A stretch of 64,000 nucleotides of DNA, taken from Spiroplasma ixodetis (GTDB taxonomy: Bacteria; Bacillota_I; Bacilli_A; Mycoplasmatales; VBWQ01). The position numbers were made by a program, and so were the translations under genes. The stretch is taken from the NCBI RefSeq assembly GCF_027923845.1, contig NZ_AP026933.1:744001-808000 (forward strand), read 5' to 3'. The notes under the pieces were generated by a model that was not told the origin of the DNA, searched no databases, and was given only the letters and a program-made list of their open reading frames with translations. This document shows positions 10,301 through 20,084 of the stretch, in pieces. The number at the start of each line of letters is the position of its first letter. Positions within the stretch are counted from its first letter, which is position 1.

Positions 10301-11239
10301 CGGACTTCTCCCCACATGTACTTGTGGAGGGAATAATGAAACTGAATGAATTCAACAATGCTTTTCAAACTGAACAGCAATGTCTTGCATATATAGCAAA
10401 TTTAAAAGAAAACAAATGTATTAGGTGTTTTAGTTTTAATTTGAATACTTCTGATTTAAAAAGAATGAGATGTTTAAAATGTAATCAAACATTTAGCATT
10501 CTCACAGGCACCATATTTTCAAGGTCACAAACATCTTTAACATCTTGGTTTTATCTTATCTTTAGATGAATAAACACCAAACATGGAATTCCATCAACAG
10601 ATATTGCAAAAGAATTGGGAGTGACTTTGAAAACTGCTTGAAGAATGACTCATAAAATCAGAACACGTATTGCAAAACAAAAACCTCAATTTATTGTTGA
10701 AGGTACAGTGCAAATTGATGAAATGTATCTTTCACATATGGGTTTTAAAAAACAAGGAAGATCCTTGGTGAATAAAACCTTGATTGTTGGCATTTATCAA
10801 AAAACAACCAATAATTTAATTGTGAAAGTATTGAAAAACGCAAAGAGTAAAAATCTTTTGCAGTTTGCAAAAAACCACATTTCTTCAAAATGTCTTGTAT
10901 ATACTGATTCTTGAAAAGGATATTGCGATTTTAAATCAGTTTTCACTAAGCATGAAACAGTTAACCATCAAGATGGCTATGTTTCAAAAATTGGTGTAAA
11001 TACCAACCAAATTGAATCAGTTTGAAAACATATAAGAAGAACATTTAAAACACATATCAAAGTTGCAAAACATCATGTTCATTTATATGCTAAAGAAGCT
11101 GCATATAAATTCAACAAGATACCTAGTTTTGAAACTGTAATGCTATGTTTGATTTAAAAATGTGGGGAGAAGTCCGTAGATAGGCTTTTCTCAGCATTTA
11201 TGTGATAAAATTAAAATAGTACATAAAGGGAGAAAAGCC
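10301..11239 (+). mobile_element. IS1595-like element, copy 2 (intact)
   Basis: Full element from cggacttctccccacatgta to gggagaaaagcc. It includes the terminal palindromic segment after an internal cggacttctcc-type repeat. Directly followed by copy 3. Confidence 0.9.
10336..11157 (+). CDS. IS1595-family transposase (intact)
   Basis: A 273-aa protein with an N-terminal zinc ribbon (CIRC...CLKC, residues ~24-46), then FSILTGTIFSRSQT and an ISXO2-like DDE domain: VQIDEMYLSH near 120, VYTDSWKGY near 190, NQIESVWKHIRRTFKT near 235. ATG at 10336 lies six bases after GGAGGG, so I prefer it to the GTG at 10324. Two Trp codons are TGA. Confidence 0.92.
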
Positions 11240-12123
11240 TAATGCTTTTCAAACTGAACAGCAATGTCTTGCATATATAGCAAATTTGAAAGAAAACAAA
11301 TGTATTAGGTGTTTTAATTTTAATTTGAATACTTCTGATTTAAAAAGAATGAGATGTTTAAAATGTAATCAAACATTTAGCATTCTCACAGGCACCATAT
11401 TTTCAAGGTCACAAACATCTTTAACATCTTGGTTTTATCTTATCTTTAGATGAATAAACACCAAACATGGAATTCCATCAACAGATATTGCAAAAGAATT
11501 GGGAGTGACTTTGAAAACTGCTTGAAGAATGACTCATAAAATCAGAACACGTATTGCAAAACAAAAACCTCAATTTATTGTTGAAGGTACAGTGCAAATT
11601 GATGAAATGTATCTTTCACATATGGGTTTTAAAAAACAAGGAAGATCCTTGGTGAATAAAACCTTGATTGTTGGCATTTATCAAAAAACAACCAATAATT
11701 TAATTGTGAAAGTATTGAAAAACGCAAAGATTAAAAATCTTTTGCAGTTTGCAAAAAACCACATTTCTTCAAAATGTCTTGTATATACTGATTCTTGAAA
11801 AGGATATTGCGATTTTAAATCAGTTTTCACTAAGCATGAAACAGTTAACCATCAAGATGGCTATGTTTCAAAAATTGGTGTAAATACCAACCAAATTGAA
11901 TCAGTTTGAAAACATATAAGAAGAACATTTAAAACACATATCAAAGTTGCAAAACATCATGTTCATTTATATGCTAAAGAAGCTGCATATAAATTCAACA
12001 AGATACCTAGTTTTGAAACTGTAATTCTATGTTTGATTTAAAAATGTGGGGAGAAGTCCGTAGATAGGCTTTTCTCAACATTTATGTGATAAAATTAAAA
12101 TAGTACATAAAGGGAGAAAAGCC
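11240..12123 (+). mobile_element. IS1595-like element, copy 3 (5'-truncated, tandem with copy 2)
   Basis: It starts inside the transposase (aatgcttttcaaactg) and runs to the normal 3' end at 12123, next to the right-hand tgaactaa. The first ~57 bp are missing. Tandem with copy 2 inside one target duplication. Confidence 0.88.
11242..12041 (+). pseudogene. IS1595-family transposase lacking start
   Basis: The frame is open from codon 8 equivalent to TAA at 12041 and is otherwise nearly identical to copy 2 (Ser to Ile in NAKIKNLL). There is no ribosome site or native start. Expression would need read-through from copy 2. Confidence 0.85.
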
Positions 12124-12179
12124 TGAACTAATTTAGTTGCAATGTGGTAATTATTTTTATTTTTTTTAATTTTTGTCAT
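12124..12179 (-). pseudogene. N-terminal fragment of the cystathionine gamma-synthase-like gene
   Basis: ATG at 12179 behind AAGGAG encodes MTKIKKNKNNYHIATKLVH, the start of the enzyme whose remainder is at 9483-10300. Excising the two IS copies and one tgaactaa gives an unbroken frame. Confidence 0.85.
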
Positions 12180-12265
12180 AATTATCTCCTTATAGATATA
12201 AATTTATTTTATTTTTATGTTATTTCCATTTAATTTCTATTTTAAAACTACCTTTTATATAAAAT

Positions 12266-13343
12266 GCTGAATTATACTTGTAAGTGCAAGTAAATAAAAT
12301 TGCAAAAAATTCTCATATAAAAATTTCATAATGCTAAATTTAGTTTAGAAAAAGTAAGGATTTTTTATATGAGTTATAAACATATTGGGATAGATGAAAG
12401 AATTTATATTGAGAATCAATTGAAATTTAAAGTTAAAATTAATGAAATAGCTAAAAATCTTAATCGAAGTATTAGTACTATTATTCGAGAAGTTAATAGA
12501 AATAAAGATAATGATCATTATTTTTCATTAATTGCACAAAATAAAGCTGTAAATAGAAAAAAATCACATATTATTTTTCATAAGTTTAAATATAAAGATT
12601 TAGTCAAATATATACAACAAAAACTATTATTGGGCTGATCACCTGAACAAATTTATGGCAGAATTAAAAATTTTCATAAACAATGAGCTATCAGCTTTAA
12701 AACAATTTACAATTGAATTTATTCTGGATTATTTGATAAAGTTACTAGTAAAAATTTAAGAAGAAAAGGTAAAAAACGAAGATCTCAAGAAAATCGTGGT
12801 AAATTTAATGGTAAATCAATTAAAGAACGAGATAATAATGTTAATGATCGCATAACTCTTGGTCATTGAGAAGGAGATACTATAGTATCATCAAGAGGTA
12901 AAAGTAAATCATGTTTAATAACTTTAGTTGAAAGAGTATCACGATTTACTTTAGCAATGTTAGTTAAAAACAAAACTACTAAAGTTATTAATAAAAATAT
13001 CATTCATTATTTATCAATTCTTCCTAAAAATATTGTTAAAACTATTACTTTTGATCGTGGTAAAGAATTTGCAAATTGACAACAACTTGAAAAAAAGTTA
13101 GATGTGAAAATTTATTTTGCAAATCCATATTCACCTTGACAAAGAGGTACTAATGAAAATACTAATGGTTTAATTAGAGAAAAATTTCCTAAAAAATTTA
13201 TTTTTTCAAAAACTAATAAAAATGAAGTTCATAAATTTATATTGTCTTTAAACCAAAGACCCAGAAAAATACTAAATTATCTTTCACCAATCGAATATTT
13301 GAATAGAAAAATAATTTAGTTGCACTTACCTTTACAATTTTGC
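12266..13343 (+). mobile_element. IS30-family element, copy B (intact, 1078 bp)
   Basis: Ends gctgaattatacttgtaagtgc and gcacttacctttacaattttgc. The 4-bp repeat aaat flanks it at 12262-12265 and 13344-13347. It sits between the metB-like gene and the ~440-bp repeats. Confidence 0.9.
12369..13319 (+). CDS. IS30-family transposase (intact)
   Basis: A 316-aa transposase. Residues 1-45 form a helix-turn-helix (MSYKHIGIDERIYIENQL; EIAKNLNRSISTIIREV). The DDE core is GHWEGDTI near 165, TFDRGKEFANW near 225 and NENTNGLIREKFP near 262. Four Trp codons are TGA. ATG at 12369 follows AAGGA at the end of a short leader. The only intact IS30 gene of three. Confidence 0.92.
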
Positions 13344-13497
13344 AAATAAAGGTAGCAAGTTTTATTAAAGTATATAAATATCTTAGATTAATGTTAACAA
13401 TCTTGTTTTAAAAAAGTAGTTATAATCTAATATTCAATTTTTATATGAAAATACTATAATATCTTTTTGTTATTTTATAGTAAATGTTTTTTTTAAT

Positions 13498-14290
13498 AAA
13501 AAAGGTTACCTTTTTACTAGTAATCTTTAAATTCATATTTTAAATTCAATACTTATTATAGTTTTTATTAATTAATATAATTTTAGTTTATTATTGATAT
13601 TTTATATAGATTAAGATTTATTTAGAATGTATTTTATTATTGTTTTAAGTATAAAATATTTAGAATTTTGAGAAAAGTGTGAAATTGTAGTAAGAATATT
13701 AAATTGGAAAGTGTAGTAATGTACCATTAAAAATGATATTAATTTATTTTACAATATCATTATTATGTGAATAAAACTTTTTAAATTTTAAAGTACTTTT
13801 TCTAAATAAATCTTGATTTAATTTTATATTCAAAAGTTTACATATGCAATAAATATTTTTTTAATATAAAAATATTTATTATAATTAAAACCTATATTAT
13901 ATGTATTAAAATTTAATTATCAATTGGAATATAAAAAAGGTTACTTTTACTAGTAATCTTTAAATTTATATTTTAAATTCAATTATTATTTTATTTATAC
14001 TTTAAGTAATGTTGAATATTATTTTTTGTTAATTTATAATTTATTTTTAAAGTTAAGATTTATTTAGAATGTATTTTATTATTGTTTTAAGTAAAAAATA
14101 TTTAGAATTTTGAGAAAAGTGTGAAATTGTAGTAAGAATATTAAATTGGAAAGTGTAGTAATGTATCATTAAAAATGATATTAGTTCATTTTACTAATAT
14201 CATTATTATATGAATAAAACTTTTTAAATTTAAAAGTTACTTTTTCTAAATAAATCTTGATTTAATTTTATAGTTAAAAATTTATATATG
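13498..14290. repeat. Two imperfect direct copies of a ~440-bp non-coding unit
   Basis: Unit 1 begins near 13498 and unit 2 near 13932; matched landmarks lie 433-444 bp apart (for example taatctttaa at 13521 and 13954, ttaagattta at 13611 and 14053, tctaaataaa at 13801 and 14245). Each ends with an inverted repeat around aatgatatt/aatatcatt. There is no open frame of note on either strand. The conserved blocks are aattttgagaaaagtgtg and tggaaagtgtagtaatgta. Function unknown. The stretch 13344-13497 before it holds nothing I recognise. Confidence 0.8.
13734..13763. other. Hairpin in repeat unit 1
   Basis: Arms aatgatatt and aatatcatt (9 bp) around a ~12-base loop. The second unit has the same hairpin at about 14174-14204 with a longer 12-bp stem (extended by agt/act), so pairing is kept although the bases differ. 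Confidence 0.5.
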
Positions 14291-14315
14291 CAATAAAAAA
14301 ATAAAATTAGAAAAA

Positions 14316-14696
14316 TTATTTTAAATAAGCAATTGCTTCAATTTCAATTAATGCATCTTTGGGAATTCTAGCAACTTGAACTGCTGCTCTTGCTGGAGCG
14401 TGTGCACCAAATATTTCTCCATAAACTTTATTCATTTCAACAAAGTGATTTAAGTCTTTTAAGAAAATATTAACTTTTACAATATTATTTAAAGTAATAT
14501 TAGCAGCTTCACAAATTGCTTTAATATTTAATAAACTTTGTTTAGTTTGTGAAGAAATGTCAGTGCCAATAAATTCACCTGTTTTACTATTAATTGGTAA
14601 TTGCCCAGAAATATATAAAAAGTCACCTGCAATTATTGCTTGACTATATGGCCCAATGGCAGCAGGAGCATTAGGAGTATGAATAATATTTTTCAT
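14316..14696 (-). CDS. ridA: RidA family enamine/imine deaminase
   Basis: A complete 126-aa RidA (YjgF/YER057c/UK114) protein. It hydrolyses reactive enamines such as 2-aminoacrylate that leak from PLP enzymes. Family marks: AIGPYSQAI near the N-terminus, SGQLPI, and [20 protein letters not shown] with the substrate-binding Arg. ATG at 14696 follows AGAAAGAG. It shares strand and neighbourhood with the disrupted PLP enzyme at 9483-12179, a sensible functional partner. About 230 bp upstream to the IS at 14925 show nothing further. Confidence 0.93.
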   Translation of the reverse strand: MKNIIHTPNAPAAIGPYSQAIIAGDFLYISGQLPINSKTGEFIGTDISSQTKQSLLNIKAICEAANITLNNIVKVNIFLKDLNHFVEMNKVYGEIFGAHAPARAAVQVARIPKDALIEIEAIAYLK

Positions 14697-14924
14697 AGTT
14701 TATCACTCTTTCTAAAATTATTATGTTTTGCATCATTGAATATATTAGTAAAATGTAGCGTTATTTTTAAGTTATTTAGGTGATATTAAATAATTAATAG
14801 TAATATAAAATTAGCATCATTAATTATTAAAACTTGAACAACTATAAATATATTTTACATGATTTTCTTTTCTTTTTTTTAATTAATTATTTTTCACTTT
14901 AATAATTTTTTTCATTTTAATTTT

Positions 14925-15863
14925 GGCTTTTCTCCCTTTATGTACTATTTTAATTTTATCACATAAATGCTGAGAAAAGCCTATCTACGGACTTCTCCCC
15001 ACATTTTTAAATCAAACATAGAATTACAGTTTCAAAACTAGGTATCTTGTTGAATTTATATGCAGCTTCTTTAGCATATAAATGAACATGATGTTTTGCA
15101 ACTTTGATATGTGTTTTAAATGTTCTTCTTATATGTTTTCAAACTGATTCAATTTGGTTGGTATTTACACCAATTTTTGAAACATAGCCATCTTGATGGT
15201 TAACTGTTTCATGCTTAGTGAAAACTGATTTAAAATCGCAATATCCTTTTCAAGAATCAGTATATACAAGACATTTTGAAGAAATGTGGTTTTTTGCAAA
15301 CTGCAAAAGATTTTTACTCTTTGCGTTTTTCAATACTTTCACAATTAAATTATTGGTTGTTTTTTGATAAATGCCAACAATCAAGGTTTTATTCACCAAG
15401 GATCTTCCTTGTTTTTTAAAACCCATATGTGAAAGATACATTTCATCAATTTGCACTGTACCTTCAACAATAAATTGAGGTTTTTGTTTTGCAATACGTG
15501 TTCTGATTTTATGAGTCATTCTTCAAGCAGTTTTCAAAGTCACTCCCAATTCTTTTGCAATATCTGTTGATGGAATTCCATGTTTGGTGTTTATTCATCT
15601 AAAGATAAGATAAAATCAAGATGTTAAAGATGTTTGTGACCTTGAAAATATGGTGCCTGTGAGAATGCTAAATGTTTGATTACATTTTAAACATCTCATT
15701 CTTTTTAAATTAGAAGTATTCAAATTAAAATTAAAACACCTAATACATTTGTTTTCTTTCAAATTTGCTATATATGCAAGACATTGCTGTTCAGTTTGAA
15801 AAGCATTGTTGAATTCATTCAGTTTCATTATTCCCTCCACAAGTACATGTGGGGAGAAGTCCG
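14925..15863 (-). mobile_element. IS1595-like element, copy 4 (intact)
   Basis: 939 bp from ggcttttctccctttatgta to the ggggagaagtccg end. It is followed after six bases (tagata) by copy 5 in the same orientation. The junction repeats the internal junction found inside every copy. Confidence 0.9.
15007..15828 (-). CDS. IS1595-family transposase (intact)
   Basis: 273 aa, same protein as copy 2. ATG at 15828 after GGAGGG. The Trp in TSLTSWFY is TGA here and TGG in copy 2, a silent change only under code 4. Zinc ribbon and DDE blocks are complete. Confidence 0.9.
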
Positions 15864-15869
15864 TAGATA

Positions 15870-16810
15870 GGCTTTTCTCCCTTTATGTACTATTTTTAAA
15901 TCTTATCACATAAATGCTGAGAAAAGCCTATCTACGAACTTCTCCCCACATTTTTAAATAAAACATAGCATTACAGTTTCAAAACTAGGTATGTTATTGA
16001 ATTTATATGCAGCTTCTTTTGCATATAAATGAATATGATGTTTTGCAACTTTGATATGTGTTTTAAATGTTCTTCGTATATGTTTTCATACTGACTCAAT
16101 TTGGTTGGTATTTACACCAGTTTTTGAAACATAGCCATCTTGATGGTTAACTGTTTCATGCTTAGTGAAAACCGATTTCAAATCGCGATATCCTTTTCAA
16201 AAATCAGTATGTACAACACACTTTGAAGAAATGTGGTTTATTGCAAACTGCAAAAGATTTTTACTGTTTGCGTTTTTCAATACTTTCACAATCAGATTGT
16301 TGGTTGTTTTTTCATAAATACCAACAATCAAGGTTTTATTCAACAAGGATCTTCCTTGTTTTTTAAACCCCATATGTGAAAGATACATTTCATCCATTTG
16401 CACTATGCCTTCAACAATGAATTGAGGTTTTTGTTTAGCAATGGCACTTCGGATTTTATGACCCATTCTTCAAGCTGTTTTCAAGGTCACTCCCAATTCT
16501 TTTGCAACATCAGTTGATGGAATTCCATGTTTGGTGTTTATTCATCTAAAAATGAGATAAAACCAAGATATTAAAGGTGTTTGTGACTTTGAAAATATAG
16601 TGCCCGTGAGAATACTGAATGTTTGATGACATTTCAAACATCTCATTCTTCTTAAATTAGAAGTATTCAAATTAAAACTAGAACACCTACTACATTTGAT
16701 TTGTTTCAAACTTGCTATATATGCAAGACATTGTTTTTCAGTTTGAAAAGTATTATTGAACTCATTCAATTTCATTGTTTCCTCCACAAGTACATGTAGG
16801 GAGAAGTTCG
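15870..16810 (-). mobile_element. IS1595-like element, copy 5 (second subtype, intact)
   Basis: It ends in gaagttcg rather than gaagtccg and its transposase differs at ~10% of residues, so it belongs to a second subtype shared with copy 8 (38418-39358). No target duplication with the outer flanks is visible. Confidence 0.88.
15954..16775 (-). CDS. IS1595-family transposase, second subtype (intact)
   Basis: 273 aa. Zinc ribbon CSRCSSF...CLKCHQTF, DDE blocks VQMDEMYLSH, VHTDFWKGY and NQIESVWKHIRR. ATG at 16775; the upstream site is weaker (GGAAAC context, with GAGG further up). It differs from the first subtype by MGHKIRSAIAKQ and HHIHLYAKE. Confidence 0.9.
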
Positions 16811-17085
16811 TAAAATATTTATTTAATATTTTATTATCAGTATTGAAAATTAAATTTTATTTTTATTTTTTAACCTTTATAAGTGTAAAAAAAATATTAT
16901 TAAAGTAATTTTATCATTTTTTTAGAAAAAAAATACATTTTATGGTTCACTTTATAAAATGTTACTATATAATTTGATTACAGACCAGTAACATTTTTAA
17001 ATTGGTTTGAAGATAACGTAGTTATAATAATATCTATAATAGACATTATAATTATAATTCTTAAAACATTAGGAGGAAATCTTTT

Positions 17086-17400
17086 ATGGCAAAAAGTAAT
17101 TCTAAAACAAAGACAGAAATTATTAAGATAGTGGCGCAAAAGTCTGACGTCACAATTGCCTTAGCGACTAATATTATTGATTTATTTTTTGAAGAGATAA
17201 AAGTTGAAGTTGCAAATGGTGGTAAAATTAATATACCAAAATTTGGAATATTTGAAACTATTATTCGTGAAGCAAGAACAGGTCGTAATCCCCAAACTGG
17301 TGAATCTATTGTAATTAGTGCTTCTAAAGCACCTAAATTTAAAGCTAGTTCTGAATTTAAAAAACATACTAATCAACAAACAGAAACTTTAGTTTCTTAA
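17086..17400 (+). CDS. hup: HU family DNA-binding protein
   Basis: 104-aa histone-like protein that bends and compacts DNA. It has the HU fold order: helical N-terminus (KTEIIKIVAQKSD), FFEEIKVEVANGGKINIPKFGIF, then the DNA-binding arm ending in EARTGRNPQTGESI with the conserved GRNPQTG. ATG sits eight bases behind a strong AGGAGG. Its TAA overlaps the stop of the convergent recU by two bases. Upstream 16811-17085 is AT-rich with TATAAT-like hexamers near 17023 and 17035 but no convincing -35. Confidence 0.95.
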   Translation: MAKSNSKTKTEIIKIVAQKSDVTIALATNIIDLFFEEIKVEVANGGKINIPKFGIFETIIREARTGRNPQTGESIVISASKAPKFKASSEFKKHTNQQTETLVS

Positions 17401-17858
17401 ATTAAAAATTTTAAAAAATCAAGATAAAATGGATATATAATTTCTAATTTATATCCATTTTGTTCTATTTTTTTATATGTCAGTGCTTTTTTTTGAACTT
17501 TTAAAAATTTTAATTTTTCTCAAAAAACTAAGAAAAAGGCATTATGTTGTGAAAAATAAATAATAACAAAACTAATAGCATTAAGATAAAAAGCATTTTC
17601 TAAGTATTCAAGTTGATATTTTTTAAAATTATTTCATGGTAATGTTAAAGACTTAGTACTTTTTGCTTCAAAACACAAATATTTACCATGATAAACTCCA
17701 TGATAATCAACATTACTTTTTTCTTTAAAAATTTTATTGTTTTGATATAAACTTGGTGTATTTTGTTTAAAAATTAGTGCTTGTTTTTGATTATTTATAA
17801 TTTCAATAGTATAATTAATTATAGTTTCAAGAAACATTCCGCGGTTAGCATAAAACAT
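17397..17858 (-). CDS. recU: Holliday junction resolvase RecU
   Basis: A 153-aa frame with TGA as Trp, from ATG at 17858 (behind AAGGGGG) to TAA at 17397. RecU marks: NRGMFLETIIN at the N-terminus, KQNTPS, VDYHGVYHGKYLCFEAKST with the catalytic Asp/Glu/Lys arrangement, then the C-terminal beta-rich core. It is shorter than the ~200 aa of Bacillus RecU because it starts right at the NRG motif. Role: cuts Holliday junctions in recombination. Gene order recU-gpsB-rnpB matches Firmicutes. Confidence 0.88.
17426..17474 (+). terminator. Intrinsic terminator of hup, inside recU
   Basis: Perfect 12-bp stem aaaatggatata / tatatccatttt with a 12-base loop, followed by a T-rich tail. It lies within the C-terminal codons of recU on the opposite strand. 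Confidence 0.7.
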
Positions 17859-17934
17859 TATTTTAATTCCCCCTTACATATAGAATATTACTAACTTTGG
17901 AATAGTTTTCCTTTTAATTAAAGGAGGTATAAAT

Positions 17935-18252
17935 ATGAATATTTGTAAAAAGGATATTATAGATAAAGAATTTACTGTTGATTATAAAGGCTATGATTCT
18001 AAAGAAGTAGATTTATTTCTTGATTTAGTAGCTACTAATTATGAAATACTAGAAGAATTTGTAAATAAACTAAAAAAGCAAAATGCAATTTTAGAAAATA
18101 ATAATTACAAGTTACTTAAAGAAATTGATATTTTAAAAACACAAATTTTAGTTTTAAAACAAGAAAAACAAAAATTAGAAGAAAAAGGTGTAGAAAATGT
18201 TGATATTATTACGAGATTAAGCAAATTAGAAAGTATTGTACATGAAGAATAA
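17935..18252 (+). CDS. gpsB: GpsB/DivIVA-like cell division protein
   Basis: 105 aa. The N-terminus has the DivIVA/GpsB membrane-binding domain pattern (IIDKEFTVDYKGYDSKEVDLFLD), followed by a long coiled coil (residues ~35-85, Lys/Glu/Leu heptads). In wall-less cells it cannot coordinate peptidoglycan synthesis as in Bacillus, so a division or polarity role is inferred. ATG behind AAAGGAGG. Divergent from recU; rnpB follows. Confidence 0.88.
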   Translation: MNICKKDIIDKEFTVDYKGYDSKEVDLFLDLVATNYEILEEFVNKLKKQNAILENNNYKLLKEIDILKTQILVLKQEKQKLEEKGVENVDIITRLSKLESIVHEE

Positions 18253-18264
18253 ATATGTTATAAT
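18236..18264 (+). promoter_or_regulatory. rnpB promoter
   Basis: TTGTAC at 18236-18241, 17 bases, TATAAT at 18259-18264. The -35 lies inside the last codons of gpsB. Predicted start about 18271, just before the RNase P RNA. Confidence 0.75.
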
Positions 18265-18270
18265 TTCCTT

Positions 18271-18647
18271 CTAAAAGAATAAAAAATGAGCTAATCGCTG
18301 CATTAGTATGTAGAGGAAAGTCCACGCTCGCACTTTCTGTGATGAAAGTAATGTTTGTGTTAGAGAAAACGATAACTCTAAGCAGTAATTCTGACGGCTG
18401 ACAAAAACCTAAGTTTTTTATTAAATAAGGTTCTAGTCTATAAAAGTGTCATAGAGACGAGTTTTAAGGAAACTTAAAAGCTGGAACGAGATAAACCCCA
18501 CAAGCGAGAAACCCAAATTTAGGTAGGGGCATTGGTTTATTAGAAATGAATAATAAACCGAACTATTGTTTACAATAGTAGATAAATGGTTAGCACTTGC
18601 AAGAAGCAAGAACAGAACGTGGCTTATGATTTTTTTATTCTTTTTTT
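18271..18647 (+). ncRNA. rnpB: RNase P RNA
   Basis: Catalytic RNA that matures tRNA 5' ends. Signature blocks are present in order: taatcgctgcatta, then gaggaaagtccacgctcgcac (18314-18334), ctgacggctgac, gcgagaaacccaaatttaggtaggggc (18504-18530) and agaacgtggctta near the 3' end. The first bases (agaataaaaaa) pair with tttttttattct at 18630-18641 as helix P1, and the T run after it can end transcription. The layout fits the Firmicutes B-type RNA. Confidence 0.93.
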
Positions 18648-18679
18648 GTATTGTAAATTATTTGATTGAAGGTTTGAAA

Positions 18680-19123
18680 ATGACTGAACTTTTAGTTTTA
18701 TTAGATAAATTTAATTTTAGAATTAGTTGTTGTGAAAGTATTACTGGTGGACTTTTTGCTCAAGAGATTACTAGTATTGCTGGTGCTTCTAAATATTTTA
18801 GTGGTGGTTTTATAACGTATACTAATTAATCAAAAATCAATATTGTTAAAATTAAAAAAACAACCATTGAAAAATATGGTGTAATAAGTAAACAATGTGC
18901 TATAGAAATGGCTTTAAATACACAAAAAATTTTAAAAACAAATATTGCTATTAGTTTTACTGGAAATGCAGGACCTAATGCTCTAGAAAATAAACCGGTT
19001 GGTTTAGTATATGTAGGTATTGTTATCAATGATAATGTTTGATGTGAAGTGTTAAATATTTCAGGTAATAGAAACGAAATTAGATCAACTATAGTAGCAA
19101 AAGCAGTAGTTATTTTAAAAAAA
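18680..19123 (+). pseudogene. CinA C-terminal domain / PncC-like amidase, inactivated
   Basis: From ATG 18680 (GAAGG upstream) the frame encodes MTELLVLLDKFNFRISCCESITGGLFAQEI and SIAGASKYFSGGFITYTN, the start of the nicotinamide-nucleotide amidase domain of CinA. TAA at 18827 replaces the codon between N and SKI in a normally continuous motif. The frame then continues through FTGNAGPNALENKPVGLVYVG to the IS1595-like insertion at 19124. So one nonsense change plus an insertion at the extreme 3' end. The stand-alone PncC form (about 150 aa) would have been encoded. Confidence 0.8.
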
Positions 19124-19999
19124 CGGACTTCTCCCCACATGTACTTGTGGAGGGAATAATGAAACTGAATGAATTCAACAATGCTTTTCAAACTGAACAG
19201 CAATGTCTTGCATATATAGCAAATTTGAAAGAAAACAAATGTATTAGGTGTTTTAATTTTAATTTGAATACTTCTGATTTAAAAAGAATGAGATGTTTAA
19301 AATGTAATCAAACATTTAGCATTCTCACAGGCACCATATTTTCAAGGTCACAAACATCTTTAACATCTTGATTTTATCTTATCTTTAGATGAATAAACAT
19401 CAAACATGGAATTCCATCAACAGATATTGCAAAAGAATTGGGAGTGACTTTGAAAACTGCTTGAAGAATGACTCATAAAATCAGAACACGTATTGCAAAA
19501 CAAAAACCTCAATTTATTGTTGAAGGTACAGTGCAAATTGATGAAATGTATCTTTCACATATGGGTTTTAAAAAACAAGGAAGATCCTTGGTGAATAAAA
19601 CCTTGATTGTTGGCATTTATCAAAAAACAACCAATAATTTAATTGTGAAAGTATTGAAAAACGCAAAGAGTAAAAATCTTTTGCAGTTTGCAAAAAACCA
19701 CATTTCTTCAAAATGTCTTGTATATACTGATTCTTGAAAAGGATATTGCGATTTTAAATCAGTTTTCACTAAGCATGAAACAGTTAACCATCAAGATGGC
19801 TATGTTTCAAAAATTGGTGTAAATACCAACCAAATTGAATCAGTTTGAAAACATATAAGAAGAACATTTAAAACACATATCAAAGTTGCAAAACATCATG
19901 TTCATTTATATGCTAAAGAAGCTGCATATAAATTCAACAAGATACCTAGTTTTGAAACTGTAATTCTATGTTTGATTTAAAAATGTGGGGAGAAGTCCG
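19124..19999 (+). mobile_element. IS1595-like element, copy 6 (lacks the outer 3' segment)
   Basis: It runs from cggacttctccccacatgta to the internal atgtggggagaagtccg repeat and stops there; the ~63-bp palindromic end present in other copies is absent. Flanks show no 8-bp duplication. Either a deletion or use of the inner repeat as an end. Confidence 0.88.
19159..19980 (+). CDS. IS1595-family transposase (intact)
   Basis: 273 aa, ATG behind GGAGGG, identical in plan to copy 2, with TGA for Trp in TSLTSWFY. Complete zinc ribbon and DDE blocks. It could act on copies that retain both ends even if its own element cannot move. Confidence 0.9.
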
Positions 20000-20084
20000 A
20001 TTTATTTTTTATGCTTAATTTATTTTTTCATTATTATTTTAGTGTTAAAATAATATAGTCTTAAAAATAGAGGAGAATATAAAT

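Noticed and set aside
13498-14290. CRISPR array
   Set aside because: Only two units of ~440 bp with no short regular repeats or spacers, and no cas genes in the window.
14925-14990. The ~62-bp palindrome aggcttttctc...gagaaaagcct as an independent MITE or terminator repeat
   Set aside because: Target duplications at four sites bracket the palindrome together with the transposase, so it is the end of the IS1595-like element.
18826-19203. 125-aa minus-strand ORF
   Set aside because: Spans the dead cinA and the IS end antisense; no family features or ribosome site.
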